From Mantis religiosa (taxonomy: Eukaryota; Arthropoda; Insecta; Mantodea; Mantidae): a stretch of 64,000 nt of DNA. The stretch is taken from assembly GCA_030765055.1 (NCBI GenBank), contig CM060950.1, forward strand, positions 273,660,468 through 273,724,467, in the 5' to 3' direction. Below the pieces are notes generated by a model, which worked only from the letters and a program-made list of their open reading frames with translations, searched no databases and was not told the DNA's origin. This document shows, one piece after another, positions 1 through 10,631 of this stretch (the stretch's first letter is position 1; the number at the start of each line of letters is the position of its first letter). Made by a program: the position numbers and the translations under genes.

Positions 1-629
1 GGAGCTCACTGCAATTCTGACCAACTGTATTCGTCTATCTATTTCTGCCTCACAGGTTCCAGATGACTCTATCATTGACCCCAAGTACTTAAAACGATCA
101 ACCGACTTGATAGTCCCCAAACCAGGGTGTGCAATGTCCTGTCCGTCCCCACCTACAAGCAAATATTCCGTCTTTTGGGCATTGATCCTTAGGTCGACTT
201 CCCCAAATTTTTCCTGTAGCTTTCTCAACATGTACATTGTTACATACCTGTCCCGAGCCATAATTACCTGGTCGTTAGCAAACAAGAGCAAATGTACACT
301 TGGTCACCAAATGGGATACCCATACCATGGCAGGATGTATTCCACTGCCATAAAGCCTCTTCCAAGTAAATCTTAAATAAAGTTGGCGACATTTCACATC
401 CCTGTCATGAAACTTTAGATACTGTGAACTCCGACGATATCATTCTAGCATTTTTTACTGCTGTTCGGTTCTTGCTAGGTTCTGCGAACAAGATCTCTTA
501 GGGGGTATTCAACTCTTAATACTTCATTGCAGCCCAAAGACATGTTACAGGCACAGAGTCATATGCCTTTTCTAGATCTACAAACACAAAGTGGACTTCC
601 TGCCCCTTTGCAAACAATTTCTCAGATAT

Positions 630-895
630 ATCGAGATTTAACTGTATTGGAACACCACAGTGAAGCGAAATAATTATTAATTTTTAGATGAGTCGTATTT
701 ATTACACATCTGCTTCACTTTCGTACCTATTTTGAGGACATGTTTCGCAAATCATCGTTTGCATCTTCTGCTCTTATGCAACTTATGCGACGCATAAGAG
801 CAGAAGATGCAAACGATGATTTGCGAAACATGTCCTCAAAATAGGTACGAAAGTGAAGCAGATGTGTAATAAATACGACTCATCTAAAAATTAAT
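630..895. mobile_element. Penelope-derived palindrome inside LINE-A
   Basis: Arms 672-779 and 792-899 are perfect inverted repeats of 108 bp round a 12-bp spacer. The arm sequence (GATGCAAACGATGATTTGCG and neighbours) matches the terminal region of the Penelope elements at 59 and 61 kb. A 14-bp duplication AATTTCTCAGATAT flanks the insert (616-629 and 896-909). A further 40 bp or so (630-671), found only on the left side, matches the extension next to the 58.9-kb element. No coding sequence remains. Confidence 0.9.
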
Positions 896-1150
896 AATTT
901 CTCAGATATTTGGCATATATCAAATATATTATCCATACAGGATTTCTCATTAGAAAATCCTGCCTGTTGCTTGGCGATCTTCCCTTCAATCAATTTCTTC
1001 AGCCACTGTTTAAGTATCTTACTCCAAATCTGACCAAGAGATGCCATGACAGTGATGCCCCAATAATTATTCAGGTCCCATTCATTCCCCTTCTTATGTA
1101 TCACAGATGAATGCCAATTTCCATTCTTTGAGGATGATATCTCCCTTGAC

Positions 1151-1399
1151 TTTTTTTTTTTTTTTTTTTTTGTAATTTACGTCCTCCAACGTTAAGTCAT
1201 ATCGGACGATGAATGAAAGGGATGAAATGATGCTCAAATGAATCCGGGGTCCATAGAGCTTAGAGTTACCATTCGTCTTTCAGGATAAGGGAAAACTCCG
1301 GAAAAAACCTTACCCAGGTAACTCGCCTTGACCGAGATTCGAACTCGGGACCTCTTGAATGTGAGGCAGGCATGCTACCATCTACGCTACCGAGGCGGG
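1151..1399 (-). mobile_element. SINE-V, tRNA-Val-like SINE
   Basis: The minus strand starts with a tRNA-like head containing a GCCTCACATTC anticodon arm and a B box GAGTTCGAATC, close to eukaryotic tRNA-Val(CAC). A body of about 150 bp follows and it ends in a poly-A tail (poly-T on plus at 1151-1171). The same body recurs at 22.8, 24.8 and 58.8 kb, so this is a repeat family. Flanks CCTTGACT and CCTTTGACT look like an imperfect target-site duplication. It interrupts LINE-A. Confidence 0.9.
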
Positions 1400-1938
1400 C
1401 CTTTGACTACTTGGTTAAACATCTTTGTCAGAACATATACCAAAACCTTACCTCCATATTTCCACAGTTCTGTGGGGACTCCCCCAGGTCCCGCTGCCTT
1501 CCTTTTCTTTGAAGTACGTAGTGCTTCCCTTACTTCCTCTTGCTGGATGAGCTCAACCAAAGCTGGGTATTGATACAGCATCAACTCTCCATTGAATGCA
1601 CTCCTTTTCTCATTTAATATTTCTGCAAAATATTTCTTCATGTCAGCAAGCGGAATAAGGTTGACCTTTGCTTTAACTTTACATGAAGATCTCATGCGCC
1701 GCAGAAACTTCCATGCTACAGCCAATCTACCATATATGGCAGTATGTTCTATATTATGACAGATCTTCTCCCAATACTCTCTCTTACACTTCCTTACCAG
1801 CTGTTTGACCTCCTTCCATGCTTTATACATTTCCCATGTGGATGGGATTCTTTTATTCAACCAGATCAAGTAAGCTTCCTTCTTCTGTTGTTTAGCTGAC
1901 ATTGCACAACCTTTCATCCATTCAGCTTTATCTTTGGT

Positions 1939-2890
1939 TCAATTTTCCATACCCAGTGCATCATTAGCAGCTTCATGGACCCATTGTTTTGTGTTGGCAT
2001 ACAATTCCAAGGCTGACCAATCCTCATTTACAAACTCATCTATTTTGCATTGTAATCTCTGTTGGTACAAATGATGTCTACATTCATCTTGCAATAGTGA
2101 TAACATAATGAGGCTTTTCAAGTTTTTCTGCCCCAGTAGATTCATTACCTCTAAGTTGTTTTCTGTAAGGGAATGCGACCTTACACAAAGTAAATAATAG
2201 TCAGTATCACATTCCGCTCCCCTCTGTAATTTAATGTCCTGAACCAAGAACATTTGAGTCCTACAAGTTATGACATAGTCTATAATTGATCTTAGCTTGC
2301 ATGTTGGCTGCTCCCACATATACTTATGTATATCGTTGTGTTGGAAAAATGAGTTCATAACTATACACTCTTGAGACTTACATAAGCCAATCACCTTTAG
2401 ACCGCTGTCATTAACAACAGACTCACCAAACAGCCCAATAACTTCATAAGTTCATTCATGTGTTTAAAGAACTCATCTTTCACAGCTGCCGAATCACCAT
2501 TAGCTGGAGCATGGATGCCAAGTATATCCACAGAATTTCCAAACCATCCTACTCTTACCATTATGAAACTCTCATTAATTGCTTCCCAGTTTAAGAGGTA
2601 TCTTTTCAAAGATCTTTTCATTATAATTGAAACACCTGCCATTGCCAATTTGTCTACATCCACTCCACTCCAGAAGTGAAAGTAGTCACCAATTTCTTCC
2701 ACGCCATGACCTTTTTTCTTTGTTTCTGCGACAACTACCAGATCTAAATTCTTCTTCCCATTCTCCTCCACAACCTCCTTCAATCTCCCTGAGAGACTCT
2801 GTACATTCCAAGTTCCAGTTTGGACTGACAATTTTCGTAGCCCTATTTGACACCTTTTAAATTGACTGGCTTTTCCTTTTAGTCAATGTA
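1939..2890 (-). pseudogene. LINE-A endonuclease domain, frameshifted
   Basis: The protein begins near 2890 and shows the APE endonuclease start TGTWNVQSLSG and the catalytic-Glu region VVAETKKKG, then LGIHAPANGD. A frameshift near 2430-2440 separates it from the second half, which carries the IDYVI motif near 2280. The GDxN catalytic segment expected at the junction is not visible, so cleavage activity should be lost. The family role is nicking target DNA to prime reverse transcription. The reading is by motif recognition only. Confidence 0.8.
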
Positions 2891-2935
2891 CGTAGTATGA
2901 TCTTTATAGAGTAGGGTTGCTGGTCCTATGCTTGA

Positions 2936-2967
2936 CCCCACACCCCCAACCCCCAACCCCCAACCCC
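2936..2967. repeat. Short CCCCCAA tandem repeat
   Basis: About four units of C-rich sequence of the form CCCCCAA lie in the LINE-A leader. This is not the insect telomere repeat (TTAGG). Confidence 0.7.
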
Positions 2968-3004
2968 TGGAGGGTTTTTCTGTTTGGGTGTCCTTCCTGT
3001 ATAT

Positions 3005-3499
3005 TGTGACTGTGAGTTCGTAGAATTAAAAGTCCAATTGCACAAACTCAAAATGTTCTTTATTTCCACCGAATTACAGTTGGAACACTTGCTGATTACA
3101 TAGAATTATGTAGCGCACACAATTACAATCCACCAGTTCGTCTGTCACAGGTCCACTCCACACTCACAGTTACGTACAACCCCTCTGATACACGTACGCA
3201 GTCTTTCAGTCCGTTCGCTAGCACTGTGATCTTCCCGGCTGCTCGCCAAGAACGGAACTGACTCGTCCACTGCAGCCCTTATATAGTAAGATTGCTGTTT
3301 CTGGAAGCTTCGCGGCCCGGAACATCATCCCAACTGTTCCAGACGTCAGGGGGAGGGGAAAGAGACGGTACAGTGCCTAGTGTCACTTTCCTAAACATCC
3401 CCTATGTTAGTGCTACAAGATAATGGGTGGGTGTTGCCTGAATGCCTCCTGTCCCCTACCCAGCTCCAGTTGGTCGTGCCTTGTGATAATTGGGTGACA
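3005..3499 (-). repeat. Gypsy-1 3' LTR
   Basis: This is the downstream LTR in element orientation and is clearly homologous over its length to 8753-9250. A purine-rich stretch (GATGAGAAAGCAG) lies just outside it and could serve as the polypurine tract. Confidence 0.93.
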
Positions 3500-3510
3500 C
3501 TGCTTTCTCA

Positions 3511-4660
3511 TCAAAGCTGGTCGTCCCGAACAGCGCCGTCGTAGCAGACCAGGCGATCCAGGTGTACCACCAACATCTTTCCTCGGGGCACCTTCTGGAT
3601 GCGGTAGACCACGTCGTTAATCCTCTTCATCACCCGGTACGGTCCTTGCCATGGCGGCTGAAGCTTCGGGCAGCGTCCCTTGGTCCGGGTAGGGTGGTAC
3701 AGCCAGACCAGGTCACCTTGCTGGAAGCCTTGGCTGTTGGCTTGCCTGTCATATCGGGTCTTCATGCGGTCGCTCGCCTTCTGGATGTTCTGGCGAGCCA
3801 TGTAGTGCATGTCGTGGAGGTGGTCCACCAGGTTCCCCACATACTCGGTCGCTGGCTGTTTCGCTTCCGGAGTGCTTCCAAAAGCCAGATCACAGGGGAG
3901 GCGTAACTCTCGGCCGAACATTACGCAGGCTGGCGTCATCCCAGTTGTGTCGTGTGTAGACGAGCGGTAGGCCAGCAAGAAGTGTCGCACCTTGACGTCC
4001 CAGTCTCGCTGATGGCTGGCCACGACCTTCCTCAGATGTTCTTCTAAGGTCTTGATGTACCTTTCGACCATGCCATCCTACTGGGGATGTAGAGGTGTTG
4101 TGCGGGTCTTGTTAACCGCAAGTCTTTCTACTGCCTCACTCATCAGGTTGGACTCAAAATTGGTGCCCTGGTCGCTGTGCAGCTCCAAGGGCACCCCAAA
4201 TCGGCAGAACACTTGCTCCACGAGGCAGTCTGTGATTGTCTTTGCCTCTTGGTTCGGGATGGCATACACCTCCGGCCACTTGGTGAAGTAGTCCACGACC
4301 ACAATCTGGTACTTGTCTCGGTCGGACACTGGGAATGGTCCAGCTATATCGACAGCGATCCTTTCGAATGGCGCTCCGATGTTGTACTGCTGCATGCGAC
4401 CCCGGCTCCTAGTCTGGGGGCCGCGACTCGCCGCGCACACATGACATTGACGGCACCATCTCTCAGCGTCTGCTCGGAGCCTCAGCCAGTAGTAGAGCTG
4501 CCGGAGTTTGTCAATCGTTCGGTTCGCTCCCAGGTGTCCTCCTGAAGTACCGGCGTGCACTTCCTCCAAGACTTCTGTGACCTTACTCCGGGGAAGTACC
4601 AACTGTTCTCTCTGCGTCTTCCCATCGGGTGATTCCCATACCCGGAACAGCCCCCGTAGG
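3511..4660 (-). pseudogene. Gypsy-1 integrase, one in-frame stop
   Basis: The HHCC zinc finger is seen as HAGTSGGHLG followed by CRQCHVC. The core has the first Asp in AVDIAGPFPVSD and the second in HSDQGTNFES. A TAG stop near 4078 separates them from the third catalytic residue, the Glu of MVERYIKTLEEHL. After it come LAYRSSTHDTTGMTP and a C-terminal region with KMLVVHLDRLVCYD. The upstream end joins an unrelated inserted sequence at about 4652. Confidence 0.88.
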
Positions 4661-5190
4661 GGAAGGGATCCGTCCCTTTCAGCTGCCAAAGTGCGGGCGC
4701 TGCGGACCCTTAGCACTCGTGGTACCTCTGACGTTACTAGAGGAACCTCGGGCCGAACAGCCGAGCCCCTCCTTCGGGAGTTGTTCGGATTGGGATGGAC
4801 TCGAGGGGGCAGTGTGTTCCCGAAACCCGTGGGAATCGGGTACGTCTTCGAACGGGGTTGAGGGAAGCCATTAATTCTCCCGGATACTAGCCTGCAAAGC
4901 TAGTAGAAGGTGTGCTAGATCACCAGGCGGCCCCACCGAGGTTTTTCGGTAGTCTTCACCTTGAGTGTTGACGCGCGTAAGTGGCGTATCCACTCCATCC
5001 CGTCTTGAGTCCATAGGACCAGATGGGGGGGGGGCGCTTGTTAGTCTCTAGGTCTTGTCCCATGGAAAGCCCCACGGAGGACTCCGAGCGCCCTTTGGGA
5101 CAGCTCGGATAACTCCCTGGTCGAAGGAGGCCCGGGTCCAGCTCCTACGGGTTCAGGACTAATGGGAGTAGAACCTCTGGGCTAAACTAA
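4652..5190. other. Unclassified GC-rich insert inside Gypsy-1 pol
   Basis: Alignment by eye with Gypsy-2 shows homology breaking here and resuming on the other side. The borders carry near-identical 12-mers, ACCCGGAACAGC (4640-4651) and ACCCGGAATAGC (5191-5202), which look like a target-site duplication with one change. The insert has no open frame matching a known protein, no clear tRNA head, no poly-A tail and a G run near 5026-5035. It is much more GC-rich than the window average. Its identity is unknown. Confidence 0.7.
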
Positions 5191-5311
5191 ACCCGGAATA
5201 GCACGCCCTCTCTGATCTTCAATGAGTTTCATTGGGCGCTGTACGACTTGTATTTGGCGCTCCTCGGTGCGATGTCCTCCCAGGTCGGTCTTGTCCCTGC
5301 CTCCACTTCCC

Positions 5312-6816
5312 TCAAGAGTGGCCCCAGTCTGCGTCCGCCATCTGCTCCCTCCTCAGGCCTGCGCTATCCCAGCCGTCCGCAGGCACTGCCGTGACTACTC
5401 GGACTGCTGCGGCACGCTCCTTCTCTTCCACTCTTGTGCACTGGCCGCACTCTTCTGGATAGGGTGTTCGGGACATAGCGTCTGCGTTACCGTGGCTCTT
5501 CCATCTGCGATGTTCCGAGGTGAAGTCGTACTCCTGCAGCCTCTGGACCCAACGTGCTGTCTGACCTTCCAGGTTCCTAAAGCCCAATAGCCAGGTTAGG
5601 GCGGAATGGTCAGTCCTCAGGTGAAATGGCTGACCATACAGGTGCTTGTGGAAGTGCTCCAAGGTCTTTACTACCGCCAATAATTCTCGCCGGGTGACGT
5701 AGTAGTTCTTCTCTGCCTTGGATAGCGTCTTGCTGTAGTAGGCTATCATCCGCTCGTGGCCTTCCTGGACTTGGGATAGAACGCCTCCAATACAGTGGTC
5801 GCTGGCGTTGGTGTCTACAATGAAGGCGCCACCAGGTTGTGGAAATCCCAAAATTGGAGCACTGCACAGGGTCTTCTTCAGGTGCTGGAAAGCGTCTTCG
5901 GCGTCGTCCGTCCACACATAAGGTCGGTGTTCTTCTGTCAGGCGGGTGAGGGGCTTGGCGATGTTGGAGAACCCCATTTATGAAGAGTCGGTAGTAACTG
6001 CACAGCCCCAGGAAACTGCGCAACTCTTTCTTATCCTTTGTACGAGGCCAATCTGTTACAGCCTGTGTCTTCTCCGGGACTGTGGCCACTCCGGTTGCTG
6101 AAACTATGTGGCCCAAGTAGTTTACTTCCTTGCGGAAGGGCTGGCACTTCTTCGCGTTCAGCTTCAAGTTGGTCGCCTGCAATCTTTGTAGCACCTTACT
6201 CAGATTCTCGAGATGGTCTTCAAAAGTCTTACCGACGATGATGATGTCGTCCAGGTATAGCAGGCAGGCGTCGTAAGTCAGTCCTGTCATCACTGTTTCC
6301 ATGAGGCGTTGGAAGGTTGCTGGTGCGTTGCAGAGGTCAAAAGGTATAACTGAACTGCCAAAGCCCTTGGCCTGTTCAGAATGTGGTCTTCTCCTTGTCT
6401 CTCGGGTCTAGAGCTACCTGCCACTAACCCGACTTCAGGTCCAGCGTCGAGAACCACTGCACATCAGCTAGTGTGTCCAGGGTGTCGTCAATCCGGGGTA
6501 AGAGGAAACAGTCCTTCCGGGTGACAGCCTTCAGCTACCTGTAGTCGACACAGAAGCGTAGCTCGCCGTTCTTCTTCGTCACCAAGACTACAGGGGAACA
6601 ACAAGGGCTGTCAGACTCTTCAATCACTCCCCTGGATCTCATGTCCTCCTGCATGTCTCGTACCGCCCCTTGCTTCGCCAGCGGAACGCGTCTATGTGGT
6701 TGCCGAATAGGCCGGGCGTCCCCGGTGTCGTTGCGGTGAAGCACTTTGTCCGTGCGGCCGTAGTCACTGCTACCTTGACTGAAGATGCGCTGGTATCGTC
6801 TCAGCAGTTGTCGCAC
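5312..6816 (-). pseudogene. Gypsy-1 reverse transcriptase and RNase H, several stops
   Basis: RT starts with RQLLRRYQRIFSQG and SPVVLVTKKNGELRFCVDYR; stops follow between about 6540 and 6310. The catalytic YLDDIIIVGKTFEDHL is present near 6250-6210, then LGHIVSATG and LRSFLGLCSYYR. Another frameshift near 5985 leads to the RNase H region with APILGFPQPGGAFIVDTNAS, YSKTLSKAEKNY and the LRTDHSALTWLL stretch. The domain order and motifs are those of Gypsy pol. Repeated stops mean no active enzyme. Confidence 0.88.
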
Positions 6817-6855
6817 TTTCTCCAGCTGCTCTGCGGTCAGGTGGTCGGCCGCCCT

Positions 6856-7800
6856 CTACAGTAGGCCTTCTAGCCGGGGCCCCAGTTGTTGCGTCGGCAC
6901 CGGCTCCTGTGTCTTGTCGATTGCTGTTACGCATACCACGGGCTCGCACGTTCCCAACTCCGTCCCGGCCTGGAAGTCGTGATTGGTGTCCGTTGGATTT
7001 AGCAATCTCACTGTCACCTCCTCTCGGCACGGCAACAATGCCCTGGCTACACATAGTCCGTATACAGGCGTCTTCTGGTCCAGCATCATGTTCCTGGTTC
7101 GCTGGCTTTCCAGTCGCGCCGTCACCACCACCTCGCTTCTCGCGGGGACCACCACATCTTACTTCAAGATGACCCTGCAGATTCCAAGGCGCTCGTCGGG
7201 TTGCCGGAGTATCACTTCTCCATTGAGCCGCAAAACCTTCCTGCCGACGTCGACCGTTGCTTCGTGGCTCCTGAGGGCATCCAGTCCTAGCATCACCTCC
7301 TCAGCCTCCTTCGCGACTAACACCCACAGACGCACGGCACTCCGTCCCAAGGTCAGCTTCAGCAGAGCTTCCTTCTCCACAGGCAAGGTGTCGCCCGATG
7401 CCGTCATCAGCTGGTATGGTTAGCTTGGTTTCTTGGACGGCAAAGCCTTGGCTATGACGGTCACGGCTGCCCCGGTGTCCACCAGCACGCGGCACGGCTT
7501 CCCTCTCACCCAACCGTCCGCGACGAGGCTGTCATCCATCCGTCGGCTGACGGCGCGCAATGTCACTCGAGGGGATGGTGACGTCGCCGCCGACGTGCCC
7601 CTCGCCACGCCGGGCCTTACTCGTTCTTCCGACTTCTCTTCCTGGTGTCGGCAATCTTGCTCCAGGTGTCCCGGCTGTCCACAGCCCCAGCACACGTCAC
7701 TAGGTGTTCGCCGGCGTCCTTCGGCTCGCCTTCGGTCTCCCTTGTAGCGGACACTCCTCGTTCTTGATGTCGGGGTAGCCGTCACCTTGGCCGCCTCCAT
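6856..7800 (-). pseudogene. Gypsy-1 zinc knuckle and aspartic protease
   Basis: The nucleocapsid knuckle is intact as CWGCGQPGHLEQDC (CX2CX4HX4C, about 7690-7650). The protease active site VDTGAAVTVI follows near 7480-7450 and the flap-side segment MLGLDALRSHEATVDVG near 7290-7240. The frame shifts near 7410 and stops occur near 7157, so the polyprotein is broken. The part from 7155 to 6856 links protease to RT. In Gypsy-2 the same knuckle is destroyed and the protease motif is altered, so this copy is the better template for comparison. Confidence 0.85.
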
Positions 7801-7814
7801 CCTCAGTGCTGCCG

Positions 7815-8722
7815 TTAGTGTCTCGTTAATGTTTTGTAGTCACCGAGCAATAGGTGCTGACGTATCTCGGTGTCTCGTACTCCGTCGACAAAGGCGTAGG
7901 TGGCTTCCCGGGATACGAACCCTGGCGGAAGGTCAACCAAGGCCTTGCTAGCCAGCTGCTCAATCGCCAGGGCGAACTCCTGCAGCGTCTCCCTTGGCTG
8001 TTGCGACCTTGGCTTCAGCTGACTGCGGTAGTCTGCGGCTAGGCGGTGGTTCCCAAAACGGTTCTCCAGGGCCTCCCAGATATCCTTGGGAGCCGCCGCT
8101 GTCTGGACCGCGTTTAGGTCTTCCGCGGCCCGTCCCTGTAGGCTTTCTATTAGCTGTGCAGCCTCTTCCTCTGATGACCACTTGTTATGCCTGGCCACCG
8201 TGTCGAACTGGCGGCGGAAGACCTCGAACGTTGACGCGCCGTCGTATTTTGGAGGTTTGACGCGCGCCGATGTTATGTTGCGTCCCGGCGCGTCGGCCTT
8301 AAAATCCTTCAACCGCCTGCCGACGACGTCCTCCACCATGGTGTTCAGGGACTTGACGCTGCTGTCGGCCTTTCCTTCCAGCTCATTAACGCGACTCGCC
8401 AGGTCTTCGATGCACTGGTCCACTTGACCCATCCGCTTGCCCAGTTCCGTGACGTCATCCCTCACGCTGGTCAACTGCTCTTCAAACTTTGCGTTGAGGG
8501 CCTCGTTTGCCGCTTTCATCTCCGTGGTCAATTCGGTCATCTTCTCGGCCAGGCTATCGTTCGCTGTTCTTATTTCCTTCAGTTCCGCTGCCAAGTTGTT
8601 GTTTGCCGTTTCCGTCTTCACTGTTCCGCAGCCAGGCTATTATTTGCCACTCTCATTTCCGAGGTCAGTTCGGCTTTCATTTCCACCATCTTCTCCAGAA
8701 TCTTTTCCAATGCCTTGTCCAT
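7815..8722 (-). pseudogene. Gypsy-1 Gag, frameshifted
   Basis: The likely start is the ATG at 8722, giving MDKALEKILEKMVEM; a frameshift near 8625 moves to the long downstream frame. The first third is heptad-like (repeated AANxxLAxEMxEL), a coiled coil. The middle (from PPKYDGAS) resembles the capsid-like retrotransposon Gag region with FRRQFD and QLIESLQGRAAE. It forms the particle that packages the RNA in this family. A further frame change follows at 7815 before the zinc knuckle. Confidence 0.85.
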
Positions 8723-8740
8723 GGTGGTAATATCCCGCTT

Positions 8741-8750
8741 CCTGACACCA
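8741..8750 (-). promoter_or_regulatory. Gypsy-1 primer binding site
   Basis: TGGTGTCAGG lies two bases inside the 5' LTR. It is complementary to a tRNA ending CTGACACCA, which fits tRNA-Leu(CAA). Gypsy-2 uses the same site. Confidence 0.75.
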
Positions 8751-8752
8751 GT

Positions 8753-9250
8753 TGTGACTTTGTGGGTTCGTAGAATTAAAAGTCCAATTGCACAAACTCA
8801 AAATGTTCTTTATTTCCACCGAATTACAGTTGGAACACTTGCCGATTACATAGAATTACGTAGCGCACACAGTTACAATCCACCAGTTCGTCTGTCACAG
8901 GTCCACTCCACACTCACAATTACGTACAACTCCTCTGATACACGTACGCAGTCTTCCAATCCATTCATTAGCCTTGCGCTCTTCATGGCTGCTCGCCAAG
9001 AACTGAACTGACCTGTCCACTGCAGCCCTTATATAGGAAGATCGCTGTTTCTGGAAGCTTCGCGACCCGGAACATCATCCCGATTGTTCCAGACGTCAGG
9101 GGGAGGGGAAAGAGACGGTACGGTGCATAGTGACACTTTCCTAACCATCCCCTATGTTAGCACTACAAGATAAATGGGTGGGCATTGCCTAAATGCCTCC
9201 TGTCCCCTACCCAGCTCCAGTTGGTCGTGCCTTCTGATAATTGGCTGACA
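8753..9250 (-). repeat. Gypsy-1 5' LTR
   Basis: This is the upstream LTR in element orientation, starting TGT and ending ACA. It holds a CTATATAAG TATA-like box about 200 bp in and an AATAAA signal near its end. It differs from the other LTR by scattered substitutions and small indels, so the insertion is not very recent. Confidence 0.93.
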
Positions 9251-9794
9251 ATATGGTTGCTGACAAAGGCTAAGAGGCCCATCCAACCTGGCTGTTTTGG
9301 TCTGTCCCTGGTATTTGATTTTCCCGGTACCCACCATATCTGGTGAGCTTTTCCCAATCCGCCATTTGGGGAGGTGCCTGATAGATCAGCCAACTCCCCC
9401 AGGAATACCAGGAAATCAGTCTACAAATAGCCATATTACTTCTCCACAAGACTTAGTTTGCACATGGGAATCATACATGAATGTGCAGTGGCTAAGGTAT
9501 ACATGCTTCTTGGCATTATAACAGAACTAATCACAATGTGGCCACAAAGAACACAACAAGTAGCCACACTAGCAATGACCAAACATGCATTGACCTGGAG
9601 AAAGGTGGGTGCCAGGAATGGTGAGAAGCACTGTGTGCACACAGCTACCTCCTGCCAGCCGGCTGGCCACCAGTGAAAAATAAGGCGCTGTAGTAAAATA
9701 TGAGCTATGTTTGTCCTGCATAACTTCATTAGACTAAAAGATGGCGTTTTTAGTGAATAGAGTGTAGTAGATAAAGGTGAAATTAAGTACTTTA
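9251..9794. other. LINE-A leader remnant and unassigned sequence
   Basis: The first 180 bp or so (minus sense) continues LINE-A past Gypsy-1, judged from the shared ATAT target duplication. No gene is recognised from 9430 to 9794. Confidence 0.5.
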
Positions 9795-9884
9795 TTTTTT
9801 TTTTTTTAATTAAAGTCCACCAAAATAAGTCATATCAGACAGTGAATGAAATTGGTGAAATGATGCTCAAATGAGCCCAATGTT
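9795..9884 (-). mobile_element. SINE-V fragment (tail end only)
   Basis: A poly-T run at about 9796-9808 is followed by a diverged copy of the SINE-V body (AAGTCATATCAGACAGTGAA, ATGATGCTCAAATGAGCCCA). The tRNA-like head is absent. Confidence 0.75.
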
Positions 9885-10069
9885 AGAAACTTGGTTCACC
9901 CTGAAACATTATTTTTTGAAATGTATAGTTAGCGTCTTGTAACCTGTACAGAAGCTGCCAGGTGGTTACATTCTTATTCATGCTCCTTCATTTCCTCCTT
10001 TAGCTTTAGTACAACACCTTTTTATCAAACACTTGTTGAACAGTGCATTACTGTTTAACTTTCAGAAAT
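9885..10069. repeat. 185-bp direct repeat, copy 1
   Basis: It runs from GAAACTTGGTTCACCCTGAA to CTTTCAGAAAT and matches 12099-12283 in the same orientation with roughly a tenth of positions changed. No gene is recognised in it. Confidence 0.85.
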
Positions 10070-10379
10070 ACAGTTATGTTTCATCTTAAACATCCCATAC
10101 TTATGCCCGATTTCACCAGATGTTGAAATCGACGTTAACAAATGTAACGTAACAATTGTAACAGCGCTAACAAAGCTGTTAAATTTCTTGCATTTCACCA
10201 ACCTGTTTTCTGAAAACCTTAACAAACACGTGTTAACACCAAGAAACTTTTAAATATTACAGCTATAGGAGGCTATGGATGAGTCGTATTATTTTCTGAA
10301 CGTACTGTGATGCGCTTTTGTTTTCATTTCATTTTCTGTCTGCACACAGCTAAAACAATGGGGGATAGACAAAATCGTA

Positions 10380-10631
10380 AACAAAAGCTGTGAAACAAAT
10401 TTCTCATCGTTGCAGAAAGAACTGTTAATTGAATTGGTGACGAAGTATAAGGATATCTTAGAAAATAGGAGAACACATGAGGTGAATGTAAAAGAGAAAG
10501 ATGTGACATGGGAAGAAATTGGAAATGAATTTAATTCAAATGCATGTGTCATTATTAGATGTACAAAACATCTTCAGTATTACGTAAATTTAAAACGAGA
10601 TGTGAAGAAGTGCAAAGGACAAGTGACTTGA
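10380..10631 (+). pseudogene. Harbinger Myb/SANT-like DNA-binding protein, partial
   Basis: Reading from about 10380, the frame gives NFSSLQKELLIELVTKYKDI, then VKEKDVTWEEIGNEFNSN and TKHLQYYVNLKRD. This is the Myb/SANT-like domain found in the second ORF of Harbinger elements and in related host proteins; it helps bring the transposase to element ends. No clear ATG begins it in frame, and the protein ends soon after the domain at 10631 where the internal repeats begin. It is probably a truncated remnant. Confidence 0.7.

Larger units (their letters stand above)
1..1917 (-). pseudogene. LINE-A reverse transcriptase, interrupted
   Basis: In order on the minus strand: a basic linker (1917-1400), an early RT block with AKQQAGFSNEKSCMDNIFD (about 1000-930), motif A as FVDLEKAYDSV (near 580-550), a QGCEMSPTLF motif (near 400-370), motif C as LLFANDQVI (near 290-260) and FKYLGSMIES (near 90-60). 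Motif C normally has two Asp; here the first is Asn, so catalysis is probably lost. The frame is cut by a SINE and a Penelope palindrome and contains other stops. Confidence 0.82.
1..2900 (-). mobile_element. LINE-A, RTE-like non-LTR retrotransposon (3' part missing at the window edge)
   Basis: Reading the minus strand gives an apurinic-type endonuclease followed by a linker and a reverse transcriptase, the order of LINE ORF2. The linker has a GPGGVPTELWKYGG stretch and the RT a QGCEMSPTLF stretch, which point to the RTE group, though clade assignment needs a tree. The copy is broken by a Penelope palindrome (630-895), a SINE (1151-1399) and, upstream of the endonuclease, Gypsy-1 (3005-9250). 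Sequence just beyond Gypsy-1 (9251 to about 9430) looks like its displaced leader. Several frameshifts and stops show it is dead. The 3' end lies outside the window. Confidence 0.85.
3005..9250 (-). mobile_element. Gypsy-1, complete but defective Ty3/Gypsy LTR retrotransposon
   Basis: Two long terminal repeats of about 495 bp bound gag, zinc knuckle, protease, RT, RNase H and integrase in the Gypsy order, all on the minus strand. A 4-bp target duplication ATAT flanks it (3001-3004 and 9251-9254). It sits in the leader of LINE-A. Stops and frameshifts occur in gag, RT and integrase, and a 0.55-kb foreign piece splits RNase H from integrase. No envelope-like gene is seen. Gypsy-2 at 30.3-35.9 kb has closely similar proteins. 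Confidence 0.95.

Noticed and set aside
2936..2967. Telomere-like C-rich repeat
   Set aside because: The unit CCCCCAA is too short an array and does not match the insect TTAGG repeat.
3490..3906. Long plus-strand open frames across Gypsy-1 (also 4177-4861, 8424-9011)
   Set aside because: They are antisense to Gypsy pol, gag or LTR and have no domain of their own.
3005..9250. An envelope gene making Gypsy-1 an errantivirus
   Set aside because: Integrase runs to within a few bases of the 3' LTR; there is no room for a third gene, and the same is true of Gypsy-2.
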